A stretch of 19,340 nucleotides of DNA, taken from NCBI GenBank assembly GCA_934621705.1, contig CAKTUP010000017.1, positions 1 to 19,340 of the forward strand, written 5' to 3'. The notes below the pieces were generated by a model, which was given only the letters and a program-made list of their open reading frames with translations, made no database searches and was not told the origin of the DNA. This document shows, piece after piece, positions 16,053 to 19,340 of the stretch. The stretch comes from an uncultured Petrimonas sp. Its GTDB lineage: Bacteria > Bacteroidota > Bacteroidia > Bacteroidales > Dysgonomonadaceae. The position numbers were made by a program, and so were the translations under genes. Within the stretch, counting starts at the first letter, position 1. Each line of letters starts with the position of its first letter.

Positions 16053-19016
16053 TTATAATAAGATGGTTACCACTGTCCCTTCTGCCGATGTTTCAGTCAA
16101 AATTTCGATGCGAAATCCTAATTCGTTAAGCAATTGAATGCGCCGCATTGTCAGTTTTCTGCCTCGCGACGGGTAACGAAGTTTTGATTGTTGCTGCAAC
16201 CGACGCGATTGTTCCATACCGATGCCGTCGTCGATAATCCGGATACTTGTTTTTTGTCCGGTTATATCTTTGCCGATATCAATGTGCAGTTGTCCGATGG
16301 TTCCTTTGGGTATCAATCCGTGACTGATGGCATTTTCCACAAACGGCTGCAGCAGCATGGACGGAATTCTGATGCTGGAAATATCTAGGTCGTTATCGAT
16401 GCTTACCCGATAAATAAATTTTTGCGGATAGAGCAATTGCTGAAAATCGATAAATTCCTGTAGCAAATTTAAGTCGTGGGCTAAACTTACAGTTTGCGTG
16501 TTAACATCGGGATTGAAGTTGTCCGCTTCGCTCAAACCCGGGGATGTGTGTAAAAAACTACGGGTCAGATGTCCAAGTTTCAATAAAAAATGTTCGGCGT
16601 CATCGGTTTTTGCGTTGCGGATTTTCGATTGCACGTTGGCTAGTACATTATACACAAAATGCGGGTTCATTTGCGCCTGAATGGTTTCGGCTTCGGCATA
16701 CTTGGCACGCATCAATGTTTTTTGCAGGCGGTTTTGAGTGCGTCCGTATATAAGCGTCATCACTATAAGCGTTAGCATTAATAAAAATAAAACCAGCGGA
16801 ATAAACCACGGTTGGTTGTAAAACGCTTTGTTTACACGGATAACTATGGAAAAAACGGCGCTCACGCCTTGCAACGATGCTTGCACATAAAGCGTTGTTT
16901 TTCCGTGCGGTAACTCGGTAAGCATTATGTAGTTTTCCGTTTGGGGCTTACTCCACTTTTTGGTTCTGCTGGTGCGGTAAATGTATTCAACTGGAGAAGG
17001 CCGGTTGAAAGTGACGGCATCGAAAACTACGGTTGCCGATTCGTGATTGTGAGGTAGCCGAATTTCCGTTTGTTCATAGAGAATGGGCGTGTTGTTGCAT
17101 TTGGTAAACACGAGATTGAGGTGCAACGAATCCGCTTTTGGAAGCATTGCCGGATTTAGGCGGCTCAGTGCCGAGGTACCGGTAATCCATATCTGTCCTT
17201 CTGAATCTTTGAAAGCGCCCGCCTGTCCCGGTTCTCCGCCCAAAAAACCGTTGGATTCGTTATAGAGGGTCAACACTGTTTTTTTGTTTTTGTTGAACTC
17301 ATTTAAATCCAATATATACAATCCGCTGGATTGCGAAAGGAGTAACCGCGAACTATCTATGGGCACTACCATTTGCACCCAGTGCTGAAGTTCGGGCGTG
17401 TTTATTTTTTTTAGACTGTCCACCTCTTCATCGTAATAATATAATCCGCGCGATGTGGCAAACCACGTTCTTCCCGTATGATCGGTGCAGGCATCAACGC
17501 AATTGCCAATTTCTGACGATGTAGCATATTGCTTTAATGTGTTGGTGTTCCAGTTGTAGTGATAAATATTAGGAGTTCCAAACCAATAATTGTAGGCGGT
17601 ATCTTGGGCAATGCAATGGACAAATCCCGATATATTCATTCCGCTCGCGTTGCCAATTTCGCGAATGAGTTTATCGTTATCGTCCCAAACCGCTACATTG
17701 TGGCGAAAACCACCCAAGAGAAGGCTGCGTTTCCGGTCGTAAAACGTGTAAAAACAAATGGGTATTCCCTGATTTTCGTATTGTAGATGTTTTGTCGTAC
17801 CGTTGGGTTCGCGCTTAACAATTCCGTTCCCCAGCGCGAAATAGATATCCCCTTTTTGGTTTACCGAAGGATGAAAATAGTGAGATACTTTTTTGCTGTC
17901 CAGATATTCGTTTTGTATCTTGTAGTTTTGCATCGATTTGGTTTCAAACGAAAATGAGCCAAACCAAAACTTCCTTTCCGGCTGCTCGGTAACAGACCAA
18001 ACTTCTGGTAACAGCGCGGGATTGTAGGTGGTGAAAGCATTCGTGAACACTCGCAGCAATCCACCTTCGGCGCCAAACCACAAACCGCCGTTTTTATCTT
18101 TCAGTATTGTTCGTATGTTGTGTCCGGGAATGCTGGCGGTGCAGATTTCTCCTTTTTCCAAATAATAGGGCGAATTTAGTCCGATAGCAAAGGTAAGGTG
18201 TTCACGCAAATTTTCGGGAGGCAGCAGCACGCATTTTCCCAGACGATATTCAGCGATAAGTTCAGTACTACTTTCATTAAACCGGAAACATAGTATATTT
18301 TCCCGGTGGGGAGAACCGTAAATAGCCAAATAATCATCGTTAGGCAACCAATCAAATTTTGCCAGCGTGTAGCCTTCGGCCGCGAAGGGATGAGGAAGCG
18401 GTTTTACGTTGTTGTGATCTAATTTATCGTGATCCGATAAGTAAATATTCTCATCGTCACTATAAATGACTCTATTCCGATTTTTCTTAAACTCAAAATA
18501 ACGAATACTTTTTTCTGATGTAATAAACGGTAAAACCGTGAAACTAAACTCACCATCCGTAAAATAACCCCAAACAAACTCTCCTGTAGTCCTATGTCTG
18601 GCGGGAACTCTAATAGTATCTTCTGCTGCAAAATCCATTTGTTGTAGCAGGTAATTGTCTTGTGGAAACGCCGTGATGCTGTCGCCGCTGATGCAAGCTA
18701 TTCCCTGCCGGCAAAGCACCCAAACGCGCCCTTGTTTGTCTTCGGCAAAATTATTTATGTACAAGAATGGAAAGCCGTTTTTAGCGGTAAACGAAAAAAA
18801 CTTTTCGCCGTTGAACCGCGCTGCGCCGTTATTGGTACCTGCCCAAATATAGCCGCGGCTGTCTTGAAAAAGAGTGGTTATTTGTATTTGGGGTAATCCG
18901 TCGCGCAAGCCGTATTGCTTATAGTTGGGAAGTATCAACTCTTGTGAAAGCACCATGCTTTCACACCAAAAAAACAACATGGATAGGATAACAAAAGCGA
19001 ACTTTACTTTTTTCAA
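16053..19016 (-). CDS. Propeller sensor histidine kinase, LytS-type kinase domain
   Basis: This 987-residue membrane kinase senses a periplasmic signal and phosphorylates the adjacent LytTR regulator. A signal peptide (residues 1-24) leads into a periplasmic region of two-component-regulator propeller repeats (for example LFQDSRGYIWAGTNNGAARFNGEKF near 50-75, and DSEGQIWITGTSALSRLNP near 610-630), then a Y_Y_Y domain at about 640-730. One membrane helix lies at about 737-757. The cytoplasmic part is a His_kinase (LytS/YehU-type) domain: phosphorylation His786 in QMNPHFVYNVL, N-box Asn895 in LQPFVENAISHG, and DDGIGM at 929-934. There is no fused receiver or AraC domain, unlike the hybrid regulators common in Bacteroidota. 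Length fits propeller kinases. It is the first gene of the operon. The ligand is unknown; carbohydrates are common for this sensor class. Confidence 0.93.
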   Translation of the reverse strand: MKKVKFAFVILSMLFFWCESMVLSQELILPNYKQYGLRDGLPQIQITTLFQDSRGYIWAGTNNGAARFNGEKFFSFTAKNGFPFLYINNFAEDKQGRVWVLCRQGIACISGDSITAFPQDNYLLQQMDFAAEDTIRVPARHRTTGEFVWGYFTDGEFSFTVLPFITSEKSIRYFEFKKNRNRVIYSDDENIYLSDHDKLDHNNVKPLPHPFAAEGYTLAKFDWLPNDDYLAIYGSPHRENILCFRFNESSTELIAEYRLGKCVLLPPENLREHLTFAIGLNSPYYLEKGEICTASIPGHNIRTILKDKNGGLWFGAEGGLLRVFTNAFTTYNPALLPEVWSVTEQPERKFWFGSFSFETKSMQNYKIQNEYLDSKKVSHYFHPSVNQKGDIYFALGNGIVKREPNGTTKHLQYENQGIPICFYTFYDRKRSLLLGGFRHNVAVWDDNDKLIREIGNASGMNISGFVHCIAQDTAYNYWFGTPNIYHYNWNTNTLKQYATSSEIGNCVDACTDHTGRTWFATSRGLYYYDEEVDSLKKINTPELQHWVQMVVPIDSSRLLLSQSSGLYILDLNEFNKNKKTVLTLYNESNGFLGGEPGQAGAFKDSEGQIWITGTSALSRLNPAMLPKADSLHLNLVFTKCNNTPILYEQTEIRLPHNHESATVVFDAVTFNRPSPVEYIYRTSRTKKWSKPQTENYIMLTELPHGKTTLYVQASLQGVSAVFSIVIRVNKAFYNQPWFIPLVLFLLMLTLIVMTLIYGRTQNRLQKTLMRAKYAEAETIQAQMNPHFVYNVLANVQSKIRNAKTDDAEHFLLKLGHLTRSFLHTSPGLSEADNFNPDVNTQTVSLAHDLNLLQEFIDFQQLLYPQKFIYRVSIDNDLDISSIRIPSMLLQPFVENAISHGLIPKGTIGQLHIDIGKDITGQKTSIRIIDDGIGMEQSRRLQQQSKLRYPSRGRKLTMRRIQLLNELGFRIEILTETSAEGTVVTILL

Positions 19017-19094
19017 AATTAATCTTTTTATGGTTAATTTATGTGTAAAATATCAACTGTCGATTTTCTATTTGAACTTTATGTAAATCACAGG

Positions 19095-19125
19095 CAAATG
19101 TAAATATTATCGTTTAGACTTACAA
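19095..19125 (-). promoter_or_regulatory. Promoter of the kinase-regulator operon
   Basis: On the minus strand, TTG (19125-19123), a 20-bp spacer and TACATTTG (19102-19095) match the Bacteroidota promoter. Transcription would start near 19090, giving a leader of about 70 nt before the ATG at 19016. Confidence 0.6.
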
Positions 19126-19202
19126 GAAATTTGTCTTGGAATATTTTGTTTAAATGTTGATAATTGATATCTTATTTAAATAAAAAAATATTTTTCACCA
19201 TT

Positions 19203-19255
19203 TAATGAATGAATATAACCGAATAATGAATGAACCTTGCCAAACAATCAATGAC
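19203..19255. repeat. Three direct repeats with 21-bp period, candidate LytTR operator
   Basis: TAATGAATGAA occurs at 19203-19213 and again at 19224-19234; a third diverged copy, CAATCAATGAC (8 of 11 identical), starts exactly 21 bp later at 19245-19255. On the minus strand the unit reads TTCATTCAT, which agrees at seven of nine positions with the published LytTR site pattern [TA][AC][CA]GTTN[AG][TG]. LytTR regulators bind such repeats on one DNA face about two turns apart. A LytTR regulator is encoded in the adjacent operon. Confidence 0.6.
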
Positions 19256-19301
19256 TATTCTTTTCAACGATTAAGATAGTTTTTTGAAATGGATTTTAAC
19301 T

Positions 19302-19309
19302 TAACTTTG
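19302..19309 (+). promoter_or_regulatory. Rightward -7 box of a gene beyond the window
   Basis: TAACTTTG matches TAnnTTTG. The nearest TTG (19284-19286) leaves only a 15-bp spacer, so the -33 is poor, as is common for activator-dependent promoters. The 21-bp repeats end about 45 bp upstream. Confidence 0.5.
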
Positions 19310-19340
19310 TGAGTATAAATATTAAAAAAACAAAACGGGG

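Larger units (their letters stand above)
19017..19340. other. AT-rich intergenic region left of an unseen rightward gene
   Basis: This 324-bp stretch has no credible gene. It holds a leftward promoter for the kinase (19095-19125), three direct repeats spaced 21 bp (19203-19255), and a rightward -7 box (19302-19309) pointing off the right edge. The rest is A/T-rich sequence with no clear hairpin or tRNA. Confidence 0.7.

Overview
The window looks like chromosomal DNA of a Bacteroidota member, most likely order Bacteroidales; a Dysgonomonadaceae-like genus is a guess only. The reasons are repeated matches to the Bacteroidota promoter -7 box (TAnnTTTG), no obvious Shine-Dalgarno sites, a CCDC81-type HU/SPOR protein, a DUF4286 gene overlapping ruvC, a single-chain GcvP of Bacteroidota type, and a periplasmic propeller sensor kinase paired with a LytTR regulator. 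Every gene is an intact-looking core or common accessory gene. I see no insertion sequence, prophage, CRISPR array or rRNA.

Layout, left to right. Bases 1-119 hold the end of a rightward membrane-protein gene whose stop codon lies inside a REP-like palindrome. A leftward pair follows: a secreted barrel-like protein (156-1049) and an SLC13-type transporter with two TrkA-C domains (1153-3009). Divergent from these is a lipoprotein GH20 beta-N-acetylhexosaminidase (3171-5405). A convergent hairpin separates it from a leftward pair, dodecin then Kbp (6168 to 5476). A secreted M28 metallopeptidase (6377-7876) runs rightward into a perfect palindrome. Next is a leftward cluster in the order DUF4286, ruvC and HU/SPOR (9838 to 7913). 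It starts from a promoter interlocked with that of a rightward tRNA-Ala(GGC) gene (9927-10000). Rightward genes follow: a secreted PHP phosphoesterase (10156-11295), a metallo-beta-lactamase-fold hydrolase (11453-12103) and gcvP (12221-15070). Two arrays of 7-bp repeats fill the gap before gcvP. The right end is a leftward two-component operon: a 987-residue propeller histidine kinase (19016 to 16053), then its LytTR regulator (15999 to 15217). An AT-rich region at 19017-19340 carries divergent promoter candidates and three 21-bp-spaced direct repeats.

Functionally, the GH20, M28, PHP and outer-membrane proteins form the cell-envelope scavenging side of the window. The HU/SPOR protein could link DNA to septal peptidoglycan beside a recombination gene. 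The kinase and LytTR regulator probably control the gene that starts just past the right edge, and perhaps themselves. No single locus is clearly a new defence or mobile system. The most interesting material is regulatory: the 21-bp repeats, the interlocked tRNA/ruvC promoters, the heptad arrays, the dispersed GTAGAGACG palindromes, and the membrane-tethered HU protein.
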